Assembly (NCBI GenBank): GCA_963765135.1
Contig: CAVXUX010000006.1
Span: 1-64,000 of the forward strand
DNA length: 64,000 nucleotides
Direction of reading: 5' to 3'
Origin: JACVRW01 sp963765135
Lineage (GTDB): Bacteria > Actinomycetota > Thermoleophilia > Solirubrobacterales > Thermoleophilaceae
A model generated the notes under the pieces. That model worked only from the letters and a program-made list of their open reading frames with translations, did no database searches and was not told the origin of the DNA. Positions 24,395 to 35,011 of this stretch are shown here, piece after piece. A program made the position numbers and the translations under genes. Position 1 is the stretch's first letter. Each line of letters opens with the position of its first letter.

Positions 24395-25966
24395 TCACGT
24401 CACCAGTTCCCTTGCCCGCAGCGCCAGCCAGAACTCGATTCGGTCGCGCGCGTTCGACAGGTCCCTCCCAGTCAGCTGCTCCACCCGCCTGATCCTGTAG
24501 CGCAGCGTATGCCTGTGGCAGTAGAGCTCGCGTGCCGCCCGCTCCCACTGGCCGTTCTGCTCGATGAACGCCTCGAGCGAGCGGATCAGCTCGTCGCCGT
24601 ATTCGCCGGTCGCGTCCTCGAGCGGGCTGAGCACGCTGTCGCAGTAGAGCCGCAGCGCGTCATCGTCCTGCAGCGACAGCAGCAGCTGGAACGCGCCCAG
24701 GTCGCGATAGGAGGCGACCGGCGGCGCGCTGCCGTTGGCCAGCGCGGCCGCCTCGAGCGCGCAGCGCGCCTCGTGGAACGAGCGCCGCAGTCCGCCGACG
24801 GGCGCGGCCCGGGACGCCGCGGCGCGCAGCTGCCCGTGCTCGGGCGCCAGCGCCTCGCGGGCCCGAGCAGCCAGCCCGACCGGGTCGAGGCTGTCGCGGG
24901 CGTCGACGACCGCACAGAGCAGCCGGCCGCGCGGGGCGACCAGCGCGCCGACGCCGGCGTCGGCGAGGAAGCGGTCGAGGTCGGCCTCCGCCTCCCCGGC
25001 GCCGTCGGCCTCGTCGGAGAACACCAGCACCGCGGCGTGCGCGCCGACGCCGAACGGCCGCAGGCGCACCGCCAGCTCGGCCTCCGACAGCCGCCCGGTG
25101 AGCGCCTCGGCCAGCACGTCTCCGGCCAGCCGCCGCTCGGTGTCGCGCATCGCGCGCTGGCGCATCAGCTCGAGCGCCACCACCGTCACGGCCTGCTGCA
25201 GGATCAGGCGCTCGAAGTCGCCCAGGCCGCCGGCGTCGCGGGCGGCCACCAGCCACGCCTGCGGCGCCCCGCGCCCGCGCGTGGAAACGGGCAGCACGAG
25301 CGAGCGGCCGGCAAGCTCGGGATGGTCGGGCAGGAACTCGCTCGCCTCCGATCCGCGACCGGCCGCCAGGCTGCGCCGGCGCACCTCCTCGGCCACGTAC
25401 TCGAGCGCCGCGTCCGGCAGCTCGCGCCGGAACAGCTTCGCGGCGATCGTCTCGCCGCGGCCCGAGAGCACGCTCACCGCGCTGCCGGTCGCCGCGGCCA
25501 GGGCCCGCACCACCTCGTCGAGCCCGCGCTCCTCGAGCACGATGCGCTCGAGCCGCTTGTGGATCGCGATGCCGCGCTGGAGCACCTCGTACTGCTCGTT
25601 CACCAGTCGCGTGAACGCCTTCTCGGTGATCGCGATGAACGGCAGCTCGTAGGGCACCTCGAACACCGGGAACCCCGCCACGGCCGCCTCCTCGACGATC
25701 GCGTCCGGCACCCGCTCGTGGTCGAATCCGGTGGCGAAGCCGAGCCCGGCCAGGTGGCGATCGGACAGCAGCCGCACGAACTCGCGCTGGCGCCGCTCCG
25801 AGTCGAGCTGGATGCCGGTCGTCAGCAGCAGCTCGCCGCCCGACAGCCAGGGCGTCGGGTCGGGCAGCTCGGAGATGTGCACCCACCGCACCGGCGCGTC
25901 CGCGCCTTCCTCGCCGGCCGCGAGCGCCAGGCCCATCTCGCCGACGAGGCCGCGAACGGTGAGCAT
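24395..25966 (-). CDS. PucR-family transcriptional regulator
   Basis: A 523-aa regulator. The N-terminal PucR domain (about 1-125: VRWVHISELPDPTPWLSGGE, LLLTTGIQL) is followed by a GGDEF-like/CdaR middle and the C-terminal PucR helix-turn-helix (NGQWERAARELYCHRHTLRY, then RIRRVEQLTG). Such proteins control purine, GABA or polyamine use. Its ATG shares one base with the aminotransferase stop (TGATG), so it is in the same transcript and probably regulates this cluster and the divergent transporter operon. An apparent much longer frame through 28744 is an artefact of a frameshift in the aminotransferase gene. Confidence 0.88.
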   Translation of the reverse strand: MLTVRGLVGEMGLALAAGEEGADAPVRWVHISELPDPTPWLSGGELLLTTGIQLDSERRQREFVRLLSDRHLAGLGFATGFDHERVPDAIVEEAAVAGFPVFEVPYELPFIAITEKAFTRLVNEQYEVLQRGIAIHKRLERIVLEERGLDEVVRALAAATGSAVSVLSGRGETIAAKLFRRELPDAALEYVAEEVRRRSLAAGRGSEASEFLPDHPELAGRSLVLPVSTRGRGAPQAWLVAARDAGGLGDFERLILQQAVTVVALELMRQRAMRDTERRLAGDVLAEALTGRLSEAELAVRLRPFGVGAHAAVLVFSDEADGAGEAEADLDRFLADAGVGALVAPRGRLLCAVVDARDSLDPVGLAARAREALAPEHGQLRAAASRAAPVGGLRRSFHEARCALEAAALANGSAPPVASYRDLGAFQLLLSLQDDDALRLYCDSVLSPLEDATGEYGDELIRSLEAFIEQNGQWERAARELYCHRHTLRYRIRRVEQLTGRDLSNARDRIEFWLALRARELVT

Positions 25967-27370
25967 CAGTGGTGGACGATCCGCTCCCAGGCCTCGGTGA
26001 GGACCGAGCGCAGCACGTTGTCGATCAGCTCGAACTCCTCGGTGTCGGCGATCAGCGGCGGCGACAGCTGGATCACGGGGTCGCCGCGGTCGTCGGCCCG
26101 GCAGATCAGGCCGCGCTTGTACAGCTCGGCCGACATGAAGCCGCGCAGCAGCTCCTCCGACTCCTCGTCGCTGAACGTCTCCTTGGTCTCCTTGTCCTTG
26201 ACCAGCTCGAGCGCCTGGAAGTAGCCCGCGCCGCGCACGTCGCCGACGATCGGGAGGTCCTCCTTGAGCTTGTCGAGCATGCCGCGGAACTCGGGCTCCT
26301 TCTCGCGCACGTGCCCGCACAGGTCCTCGCGCTCGAAGATGTCGATGTTCGCCATCGCCACGGCGGCCGACACCGGGTGCCCGCCGAACGTGATGCCGTG
26401 CGTGAACATCTTCGTGTCGTGGATGAACGGCTCGGCGACCCGGTCCGACACGATCACCGCGCCCATCGGCGCGTACGCGGACGTGATGCCCTTCGCCGTC
26501 GTGATCAGGTCCGGCACCACGCCGAAGCGCTCGACGCCGAACCAGTGGCCGAGGCGGCCCCAGGAGCAGATCACCTCGTCGGCGATCAAGCAGCACGTTG
26601 TGGCGGTCGCAGATCTCGCGGACGCGCTGCCAGTAGCCGTCCTGCGGCACGAAGCAGCCGCCCGAGTTCTGGACCGGCTCGAGGATCACGGCCGCGACCG
26701 TGTCCGGGTCCTGGAACTCGATCACGTGCTCGATCTGCTCGGCGGCCCAGAGCGGGTCGCGATCCTCGGCCCAGCGGTAGTCGTTCGTGTTGGGCGCGTG
26801 GTAGGCGCCCGGTACGAGCGGCTCGAACGGCGTGCGCAGAGGAGTGATCCCCGTGATCGAGAGCGCGCCGAAGGTGGTGCCGTGGTAGGCGGTCTCGCGC
26901 GAGATGATCTTGTACTTGCCCGGCGAGCCGGTGAGCTTGTGGTACTGGCGCGACATCTTCCAGGCCGACTCGACTGCCTCCGAGCCGCCGGACGTGAAGA
27001 ACACGCGGTTGAGGTCGCCGGGGGCGAGCCCCGCGATGCGCGCCGCCAGCTCGACGGCGACCGGATGGGCGTAGCTCCAGTTGGTGTAGAAGCCGAGCTC
27101 CTTCGCCTGGCGGGCGGCGGCCTCGCCCAGCTCGGCGCGCCCGTGGCCGGCGTTGACGCAGAACAGCGCCGAGAGGCCGTCCATGTAGCGGTTGCCGTGG
27201 TCGTCGTAGACGTACGACCCCTCGCCTCTCACGATCAGCGGGATCTCGTGGCTCTCGTCGTACCCACCCATGCGGGTGAAGTGCATCCAGAGATGCCGGC
27301 GGGCCTTCTCCTGCAGCTCGCTGGGCGCCCCGCTCTGCGGATCGTGTACGGCCTGTGGGGTCGTCGCCAT
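25966..27370 (-). CDS. class III aminotransferase, putrescine/omega-amino acid type (one frameshift)
   Basis: PLP-dependent aminotransferase of about 467 aa: FFTSGGSEAVESAWKMSRQY, AYHGTTFGALSITG, EPVQNSGGC, IADEVICSWGRLG and the PLP Lys in TTAKGITSAYAPMG. Near 26586, HNVLL continues as IADEV only after removing one base; length is 3n+1. The sequence type is that of omega-aminotransferases using pyruvate as acceptor and polyamines or beta-alanine-like amines as donors. With the aldehyde dehydrogenase it would convert putrescine to GABA. ATG 27370 follows a GGAGAGA ribosome site. Divergent from the potA-like operon. Confidence 0.88.
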
Positions 27371-27559
27371 TCTCTCTCCTCGCAATCTCGTACGACTAGA
27401 CGCTCCGGACAACGGTATCGGCGGATCGGCAGGGCGTCTAGGGAGCGGGTGGCGAAACGGTGCCGGTCGCTTTTGTACGTTTTGGACTGTTAGGGATCGG
27501 TGTTTTCGGCATTTCGCACCTTGAAGTGACGCCGGATCGGCCATAGCTTGCGCACGCAG
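27371..27559. promoter_or_regulatory. divergent promoter region
   Basis: This 189-bp gap separates the minus-strand aminotransferase-pucR genes from the plus-strand transporter operon. It is locally AT-richer (27470-27530: TTTTGTACGTTTTGG and TGTTTTCGGCATTTCG) and must hold promoters for both directions. CACCTTGAAGTG at 27517-27528 is an imperfect palindrome that could be an operator, possibly for the PucR protein; this is a guess. Confidence 0.45.
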
Positions 27560-28694
27560 ATGAGCCTGGAGGGCCAAGGGGGGTCTGCGCCGAGCGTCAG
27601 CCTGCGCTCGGTCACCAAGCGCTTCGGCGATTTCACCGCTGTGCGCGGCATGGACCTCGACGTCCCGAGGGGCCAGTTCTTCACGATGCTCGGCCCGTCC
27701 GGCTGCGGCAAGACCACGACGCTGCGCATGATCGCCGGCTTCGAGGAGCCCACCGAGGGCGCCGTGCTGCTCGACGGCGACGACGTGACCGGCCAGCCGC
27801 CGTTCCGGCGCCCGACCAACACCGTCTTCCAGAGCTACGCCCTGTTCCCGCACCTGAGCGTCGAGCGCAACGTCGCGTTCGGGTTGGAGCGCCAGCGCGT
27901 GTCGAAGGACGAGGTGCGCCGGCGCGTGGCGGAGGAGCTCGAGCGGGTCGGCCTCGCCCGAGAGGCAAAGCGCAAGCCGCGCCAGCTGTCCGGCGGGCAG
28001 CAGCAGCGGGTGGCCCTCGCGCGCGCGCTCGTGAACAGGCCGGCCGTGCTGCTGCTCGACGAGCCGCTGGGCGCGCTCGACCTCAAGCTGCGCAAGCAGC
28101 TCCAGATCGAGCTCAAGCGCATCCAGCGGGACGTGGGCATCACGTTCATCTACGTCACGCACGACCAAGAGGAAGCGCTGACGATGTCGGACTTCATCGC
28201 GGTCATGAACCACGGCGTGATCGAGCAGCTGGACGGCCCCGAGGAGATCTACGAGCGCCCGGCCACGACGTTCGTCGCCGGCTTCATCGGCGTGTCGAAC
28301 CTGATGCCCGGCGAGGTCGTGTCCACGGACACCGGCAGCGTGGAGCTGCGGCTCGACGCCGGCCCAACCGTGCGGGCGGGAGCGTCCGGCGCCACCGTCG
28401 GTGAGCGCGCCCACGCGGTGGTGCGTCCCGAGAAGCTTCAGCTGCACCCTTCCAACGGGGCCGGCCCGGACGGCCGGCCCAGCGTCGACGGCCAGGTCGA
28501 GAGCTCGCTCTATCTGGGTACCGCGACCCAGGTGATCGTCCGGCTCCCGGACGACACCCGCATGACGGTGCTGGTACCGAACACCGACGAGGAGGCGCGC
28601 CGGCGCCTCCCGGGAGCCGGCGACGGAGCCCGGCTGAGCTGGTCGGCCGAGAACATTCACATGGTGAGGGAACCCGGCCGCCGAGGCGGCCTGA
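27560..28694 (+). CDS. potA: polyamine-type ABC importer ATPase (PotA-like; one frameshift at the end)
   Basis: Importer ATPase with Walker A GPSGCGKTTT (residues 45-54), signature LSGGQQQRVALARAL, Walker B VLLLDEPLGALDLKLR and switch His in YVTHDQEEALT, then the TOBE domain (VVRPEKLQLHP). It belongs to the PotA/FutC class. As written, the frame overruns into the next gene; dropping one base near 28676 gives ...VREPAAEAA and TGA 28692-28694, just before the AGGAGG of the binding-protein gene (length 3n+1). ATG 27560 is preferred over TTG 27548. Confidence 0.88.
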
Positions 28695-28709
28695 CGAGGA
28701 GGCAGAGTC

Positions 28710-29920
28710 GTGAGCGACCTGGAGCGGCAGTTCGAACGGATCATCAGGGACGAGATCAGCGCCGGCGGCTCCTCGCGCCGCGGCGCGGCGGGGGCGCTCA
28801 GCGTGTCCGCGCTGTCCTACCTGGCGGCCTGCGGGTCGGAGAGCCGGCGGCAGCGGCGACAACAAGCCCGAGTCGAAGGTGATCGCGAAGGGCGAGATCG
28901 GCGACTCGACTCTACGTCGCCAACTGGCCGCTCTACATCGACGAGAAGCGCGAGACGCTCAAGACGTTCCAGGACAAGTACGGCACCAAGGTCAAGTACG
29001 TCGAGGAGATCAACGACAACGACCGAGTTCTTCGGCAAGGTGCGCCAGCAGTACGACCGCGGCGACTCCGGCGGGCGCGACATCCACGTCGTGACCGACT
29101 GGATGGCCGGCAAGATGATCAACCTCGGCTACGTCGAGAAGCTCGATCACGCCGCGCTGCCGAACGTCGACGCGCCAACCTGATCGACCGGCTCAAGTCG
29201 CCGCCGTTCGACCCCAAGCGCGACTACTCGGTGCCGTGGCAGTCGGGGTTCGACGGGGATCATCTACCGCAAGGACAAGGTCAAGCGCGAGCCGAAGTCG
29301 GTCGACGACCTGTTCGACCCCGCCTACAAGGGCAAGGTCACGATGCTGACCGAGATGCGCGACACGGTCGGCGCTCGTGGCCGCCTGGCATGGGCTTCGA
29401 TCCCGAGACGGCCACGAAGGACGAGTTCATGCAGGCGATCGACAAGATCGGCGAGGCGCGCGGACTCGGGCCAGATCCGCGGCTTCACGGGCAACGAGTA
29501 CACGAAGGACATCACCAAGGGCGACTCGTGGGTGATCATCGGCTGGTCCGGTGACGCCGTGCAGCTCGAGGCCGACAACCCGAACATCAAGTTCGTGGCG
29601 CCGGAGACCGGCGTGCACCTGTGGACGGACAACATGGAGATCCCGGTCGGCGCGCCGCGAGCCCTTCACCGCCGAGAAGTTCATGGACTTCGTCTACCAG
29701 CCCGAGATCCAGGCCGACATCGCGGAGTACGTCAACTACATCTGCCCGGTGAAGGGCGTGAAGGAGATCCTCACGAAGCGCGATCCGGCGCTCGGGCGAG
29801 AACCAGCTGATCTTCCCGGACGAGCGAGACGCTCTCGAACGCCGTTCATCTTCCGGCGAGCTGAAGCCGGAAGAGGACACCGAGCTGACCGAGGCCTTCC
29901 AGGGCGTGATCGGCGCGTAG
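28710..29920 (+). CDS. PotD-like polyamine-binding lipoprotein, heavily frameshifted
   Basis: Extracellular solute-binding protein. It begins at GTG 28710 behind AGGAGG, with a twin-arginine-like SSRRGAAGAL and lipobox YLAAC. Pieces of a PotD/PotF protein follow in changing frames: LYVANWPLYIDEKR, EFFGKVRQQYDRG, YSVPWQSGFDG, GDSWVIIGWSGDAVQLEADN, MEIPVGAPEPFTAEKFMDFV and EILTKRDPAL. At least ten single-base shifts are needed, near 28845, 28909, 29023, 29175, 29258, 29371, 29390 and further on. Almost all fit one extra C or G. The residue order is otherwise perfectly conserved, which argues for sequence error and not an old pseudogene. Confidence 0.75.
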
Positions 29921-29930
29921 GTCGGCTGCG

Positions 29931-30814
29931 TTGCGCGCGGGCCTGAAGAAAGCCGGGCTGCCGTACCTGCTGCTGCTGCCGGGGCTGGGGTGGCTCGCGC
30001 TGTTCTTTGCCCTGCCGCTCGGCTACATGCTGTTCGAGTCGCTCAAGTCGGGCACGCCCGACACGGGCTTCCTGTTCAACTGGGAGTTCTCGAACTACAC
30101 GGACGCGATCTCGACCAGTTCGACGAGCAGTTCCTCCGCTCGCTCGAGTACGCCGGCGCTGGCCACGCTGATCTGCGTTCATCATCGGCTACCCGCTCGC
30201 CTACGTGATCGCGTTCCGCGGCGGGCGCTGGCGCAACGCGCATGCTGCTGGCGGTGATCGTGCCGTTCTTCGTCACGTACCTGATCCGCACGCTGTCGTG
30301 GGAGACGATCCTGAGCGACGACGGGTTCGTCGTGAGCACGCTCAAGACGGTCGGCATCCTCGGCGAGGACGGGCGCCTGCTGGACACCACCGCCTCGGTG
30401 GTGCTGGGCATCACCTACAACTTCCTGCCGTTCATGATCCTGCCGCTCTACGCGTCGCTGGAGCGGATCGATCCGCGGCTGCTGGAGGCGGGCTACGACC
30501 TCTACGGGCGCCGCCGCGACGTGTTCCTGCGCGTGACCTTTCCGCTGTCGATGCCGGGCGTCGTGGCGGGCGGGCTGCTCACGTTCATCCCGGCGGCCGG
30601 CGACTTCATCAACGCCGAGCTGCTCGGCACGCCGCAGCAGTGCATGATCGGCAACGTCATCCAGAGCCGCTACCTCGAGGTCGGCGACTACCCGACCGCG
30701 GCGGCGCTGTCGTTCATCCTGATGGGGGCGATGCTCCTGCTCGTGGTGATCTGGGCGCGCGTGGCGGGCACCGAGGCGCTGCTCGGCACCGAGGGTGAGG
30801 AGCGGAGGGCATGA
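29931..30814 (+). CDS. PotB-like polyamine transporter permease (frameshifted N-terminal half)
   Basis: Inner-membrane permease. It starts LKKAGLPYLLLLPGLGWLAL (TM1) and from 30242 reads cleanly: MLLAVIVPFFVTYLIRTLSW, LDTTASVVLGITYNFLPFM, and the EAA loop in EAGYDLYGRRRDVFLRVTFP. Shifts are needed near 30115, 30154, 30178 and 30241. The stop overlaps the next permease start by 4 bp. Start TTG 29931 is the only candidate after the binding-protein stop. Confidence 0.78.
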
Positions 30815-31711
30815 TGGAGGCCACGACCGCCGGACGGGTTACCACCGCTGACGAGGCGCGCGGGCCGCGCGGGCGCCGGCGTGGCGGCAAGCTGCTCGAC
30901 GCCGGGCTCAACCTCTACGCCGGCCTGGCGCTGCTCTACCTGCTGGTCCCGATCGCGGTCATCCTCGTCTTCTCGTTCAACAAGCCGCAGCGGGCGCTTC
31001 AACTTCATCTGGCAGCAGTTCTCCCTCGACGCCTGGAAGGACCCGTTCGGCGTGCCCGGCGATCGGCGACGCGCTGCGCGTCTCGCTCGAGGTCGCGGCC
31101 GTCTCGACGCTGATCGCGACCGCGCTCGGCACGCTCACGGCGCTGGCGCTCGTGCGCTACGAGTTCCGCGGCCGCGCGCCGGTCAACTTCTTCATCTTCA
31201 TCCCGCTGGCCACGCCCGAGGTCGTGCTCGGCGCCGCCCTGCTGTCGATGTTCCTCAACTTCCAGGTGGCCACCGGGTTCACGACGATCGTGATCGCGCA
31301 CATCATGTTCAACCTGTCGTTCGTGATCGTGACGGTGCGATCGCGGCTGATCGGCTTCGACCGCTCGCTGGAGGAGGCGGCGCAGGACCTCGGCGCCACG
31401 CCGTGGCAGACGTTCCGGCTGGTCACGCTGCCGCTGATCATGCCCGGCGTGGTCGTCGGCCGCCCTGCTGGCGTTCGCGCTGTCGATCGACGACTACGTG
31501 ATCACGAGCTTCAACAACGGCTCCACGATCACGTTCCCGGTGTTCATCTGGGGCGCCGCGCGCGTCGCGATCCCGCCGCAGATCTACGTGATCGCGTCGA
31601 TGATCTTCCTGTTCACGCTGGCGATGATGCTGCTGACCGTGTGGCAGCAGCGTCGCGCCGAGCGGATGGCCGCCGTGCGGCCCGGACGAGCCGGAGCCAT
31701 CCGCTACGTGA
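30811..31711 (+). CDS. PotC-like polyamine transporter permease (several frameshifts)
   Basis: Second permease: a basic cytoplasmic start, TM1 (YAGLALLYLLVPIAVILVF), NFIWQQFSLDAWKDPF, FIFIPLATPEVVLGAALLSM, the EAA loop EEAAQDLGATPWQTFRLVTL and ALSIDDYVITSFNNG. Frames change near 31000, 31062, 31456 and 31684. After the last correction it ends ...AAVRPDEPEPSAT with TGA at 31709-31711, overlapping the following gene's GTG (GTGA). It completes a four-gene polyamine-type importer. Confidence 0.78.
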
Positions 31712-33032
31712 TCACGCGCGGTCGGGCTCGCTGCTCGACCGCGAGCGGGCGCGCTTCGCCGACTCGCATCCGCGCTCGCGTGAGCTGCACGAGCGCGCGC
31801 GGAGCTCGCTGCTCGCCGGGGTGCCGATGAGCTGGATGACGATGTGGGCGGGCGCGCATCCCGTCTATCTCGCCGAGGCCGGCGGCGCGAGCGTGGTCGA
31901 CGTGGACGGCAACGAGTACGCCGACTTCTGCCTCGGCGACACCGGCGCGATGGCCGGTCACCGGCCGGTGCCGCTCGACCCGGCCGGGCTCACGACGATG
32001 CTGCCGACCGAGGACGCGGCGTGGGTGGGCGAGGAGCTGGCCCGCCGCTTCGGGTTGCCGCTCTGGCAGTTCTCGCTCACCGCCACCGACGCCAACCGCT
32101 GGATGCTGCGCATGTGCCGCCAGGTGACCGGCCGCCCGCGCGTGCTGGTCTTCAACTGGTGCTACCACGGCTCGGTCGACGAGGCGTTCGTGACGCTCGG
32201 CGACGACGGCGTGGTGCGCTCGCGCGCGGGCAACGTCGGCCCCGCCGTCGACCCGGCCGAGACGACGCGGGTGGCGGAGTTCAACGACATCGAGTCGGTC
32301 GAGGCCGCGCTCGCGCACGGCGACGTGGCGTGCCTGCTGATGGAGCCGGCGCTCACGAACATCGGGATCGTGCTGCCGGAGGAGGGCTTCCTCGAGGCCG
32401 TGCGCGAGGCCTGCACGCGCGCCGGCACGCTGCTGATCATCGACGAGACGCACACGCTGAGCGCCGGCCCGGGCGGCTGCACGGCGGCGTGGGGGCTCGA
32501 GCCCGACGCGGTCACGCTCGGCAAGTCGATCGGCGGCGGCGTGCCGATCGGCGCCTACGGCGTGACGGCCGAGCTGGCCGAGCGGATCGCGGCCGAGGAG
32601 GACGCCGACTACGAGGACACCGGCGGCGTCGGCGGCACGCTGGCCGGCAACGCGCTGTCGCTGGCGGCCGCGCGCGCGACGCTCGGCGAGGTGCTGACCG
32701 ACGCCGCGTTCGCCCACATGTCCGCGCTGCGCGAGCGCTTCGTCGCGGGCGTGGAGGAGGCGCTCGAGCGCCACTCCGTTCCGTGGAGCGTCGTCAGCCT
32801 CGGCGCGCGCGCCGAATACCGCTTCTGCCCGCGGCCGCCCCGTACCGGCGCCGAGTCGGCCGCCGCCGGCGACCGGGACGTCGAGGAGTATCTGCACCTG
32901 TACCTGCTCAACCGCGGCGTGCTGATCACGCCGTTCCACAACATGGCGTTGATGTGCCCGGCGACGACCACGGCCCAGGTCGATCGGCACACCGAGGCAT
33001 TCGACGTGGCCCTAAAGGAGCTGTGCGCATGA
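31708..33032 (+). CDS. class III aminotransferase, glutamate-1-semialdehyde aminomutase-like
   Basis: PLP enzyme of about 440 aa: MSWMTMWAGAHPVYLAEAGG, DFCLGDTGAMAGHRP, FNWCYHGSVDEAF, IIDETHTLSAGPGG and the PLP Lys in VTLGKSIGGGVPIGAYGV. It resembles GSA aminomutases but has DETHTLS where GsaM has DEVMTGF, as in a group of catabolic transaminases. The body is intact. The first codons need one correction near 31720 to join GTG 31708 (overlapping the permease stop) to SGSLLDRERARFADSH. Its stop overlaps the APC permease start by 4 bp. The substrate is probably an amine or amino acid brought in by the neighbouring transporters. Confidence 0.83.
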
Positions 33033-34557
33033 CCGAACACCACGACCTGCATCCGAGCGAGGGTGCCGAGGTCGGCGACAAGGGACTCAAGAAGGACGCG
33101 ATCGGCTTCCTCGACGGTCTGGTGATCGGGATCTCGTCGACGGCGCCGGCCTACTCGCTGGCCGCGGTGCTGGCGATCGTGGTCGTCGGCGTGGGCGTGC
33201 AGGCGCCGGCGGTGATGCTCGTCTCGTTCATCCCGATGTTCCTGATCGCGTCTTCGTTCTTCTACATGAACCGCGCCGATCCGGACTGCGGCACGACCGT
33301 TCTCCTGGATCACGCGCGCGATGGGGCCGGGCCTGGGCTGGGTCGGCGGCTGGGCGGTCGTCACCACGGGCATCCTCGTGATCGGCTCGCTCGCGCAGGT
33401 GGCGGCGTTCTACACGTTCGACCTGTTCGGGGCCGACGGCCTGCGCGACTCCACGGCGGCGAACGTGATCTTCACGCTGCTGATCATCGGCGTGATGACC
33501 ACGATCTGCGTGCTCGGCACCGAGCTGTCGGCGCACATCCAGCGCTTCATGATCTTCGCCCAGGTCGGCGCGCTGCTCCTGTTCGCCGTGGTCGCGCTGG
33601 CCAAGGGCGGCGCGCTGACGTTCTCGTTCTCCTGGCTCTCGCCCTTCGCCATCGACAGCACGAACGCACTGATCCTGGGCGTGCTCACCGGGGTGTTCAT
33701 CTACTGGGGCTGGGAGAGCGCGGTCAACCTGAACGAGGAGACGGAGGACTCGAACTCCGCCCCGGGCCTGGCGGCGAATCGCGTCGACGGTGATCCTGCT
33801 CGGCACCTACGTCGTCACGACGATCGCGGTCGTGTCGTACGCCGGCCTCGACCGGGTCGCCGAGTTCGAGGACGACGCCGGGATCTTCGGCGCCCTCGCC
33901 ACCGACGTGCTCGGGTCGCCGCTGGACAAGCTGGTGGTGCTCGCGATCATCACGTCGGCCCTGTCCTCGACGCAGACGACGATCCTGCCCGCGTCGCGAA
34001 CGACGCTGTCGATGGCGCGGCAGGGGGCGATGCCGGAGGCCTTCGGGCGCGTGCACCCGCGCTTCTTGACCCCGCACGTCTCGACGATCACGATCGGCGC
34101 CGTGGCCGCGGTGTGGTTCGGCGTGCTGTTCCCGCTCTCGGAGAACTTCGTCTACGACTCGCTCACGGCGCTGTCGCTGATGATCGCGTTCTACTACGCG
34201 CTGAACGGGTTCTCGTGCGCGATCTACTACCGCCGCGAGCTGACCAAGTCGGTGAAGAACTTCTTCTTCATCGGGGTCGGGCCGGTGGTCGGCGGGTTGA
34301 TCCTGGGCTTCCTGTTCGTCAAGGCGATCATCGAGTACTCGAAGACGGACGCGAGCTACTCCGGCAGCGCGCTGTTCGGGGTCGCCATACCGGTCGTGCT
34401 CGGGCTCGGCCTGCTGCTGCTCGGCGTCGTGCTGATGGTGATCTGGCGGCTCGGGGGGCACCGGCGGTTCTTCGGACGCACGCGCGAGATCGTGGATCCG
34501 GATGTGGCGTCGGGGCTCAAAATCGGCGTCGCGGCGGTCCCGGAGGAGGCGGTCTGA
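33029..34557 (+). CDS. APC-family amino acid permease (two frameshifts)
   Basis: Polytopic transporter of about 509 aa with roughly 12 membrane segments: GFLDGLVIGISSTAPAYSLA (TM1 with the unwound GISSTAPAYS substrate loop), YYRRELTKSVKNFFFIG and a long hydrophobic C-terminus. Two +1 shifts are needed, near 33300 (CGTT to FSWITRAMGPGLGWVGG) and 33781 (GLAA to IASTVILLGTYVV); length is 3n+2. It likely imports an amino acid or polyamine for the adjacent aminotransferase. The stop shares a base with the UspA start. Confidence 0.85.
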
Positions 34558-34973
34558 TGGCGACGATCGTGCTGGGATACGACGCCTCGCCGGGCGCCGA
34601 GCGCGCGCTCGACACCGCGCTCGAGATCGCCACCCACTTCGGCGACCGGCTGCTGATCGCGTTCGGAGCCGCCCCGCCCGGGCCGCCGACCGAAGAAGCC
34701 GGGGAGCACCGCCACGCGCTCGAGGAGCTGGGCGCGCGCGTGACGGCGGGCGCGCTCGGACGCGCCCGGGACGCCGGCGTGGAGGCCGAGGTGGAGCTGG
34801 TGCCGAAGCGGCCGTCGGCGGCGCTCACGGAGCTCGCCGAGCGCGAGGACGCGCGCATGATCGTGGTGGGCACGTACGGCGAGAGCCCGATCAGGGGAGC
34901 GATCCTCGGCTCGACGCCGCACAAGCTGCTGCACCTGTCGGATCGGCCGGTGCTGGTGGTGCCCGGCGGATAG
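34557..34973 (+). CDS. universal stress protein, UspA family
   Basis: A 138-aa Usp domain: VLGYDASPGAERALDTALEI at the start and the ATP-binding signature region VVGTYGESPIRGAILGSTPH, ending RPVLVVPGG. It lacks membrane segments. Coupled to the APC permease (TGATG), as is frequent for Usp genes beside transporters, where a modulatory role is assumed. Confidence 0.88.
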   Translation: MATIVLGYDASPGAERALDTALEIATHFGDRLLIAFGAAPPGPPTEEAGEHRHALEELGARVTAGALGRARDAGVEAEVELVPKRPSAALTELAEREDARMIVVGTYGESPIRGAILGSTPHKLLHLSDRPVLVVPGG

Positions 34974-35011
34974 CACCGGGGGCTCGCGCCCTCTCGCTAG
35001 TCTCGGCGGCC

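Noticed and set aside
27517..27528. CACCTTGAAGTG as a definite regulator binding site
   Set aside because: The dyad is imperfect (8 of 12 positions) and occurs once; kept only as a hint within the divergent promoter region.
24395..28744. A single 1449-codon minus-strand frame
   Set aside because: It joins PucR, half of the aminotransferase and antisense of potA because one base is inserted near 26586; the parts are separate genes.
28845..31684. Programmed frameshifting in the polyamine transporter genes
   Set aside because: Too many breaks (over fifteen) with no common slippery sequence or downstream structure; simple inserted bases explain them.
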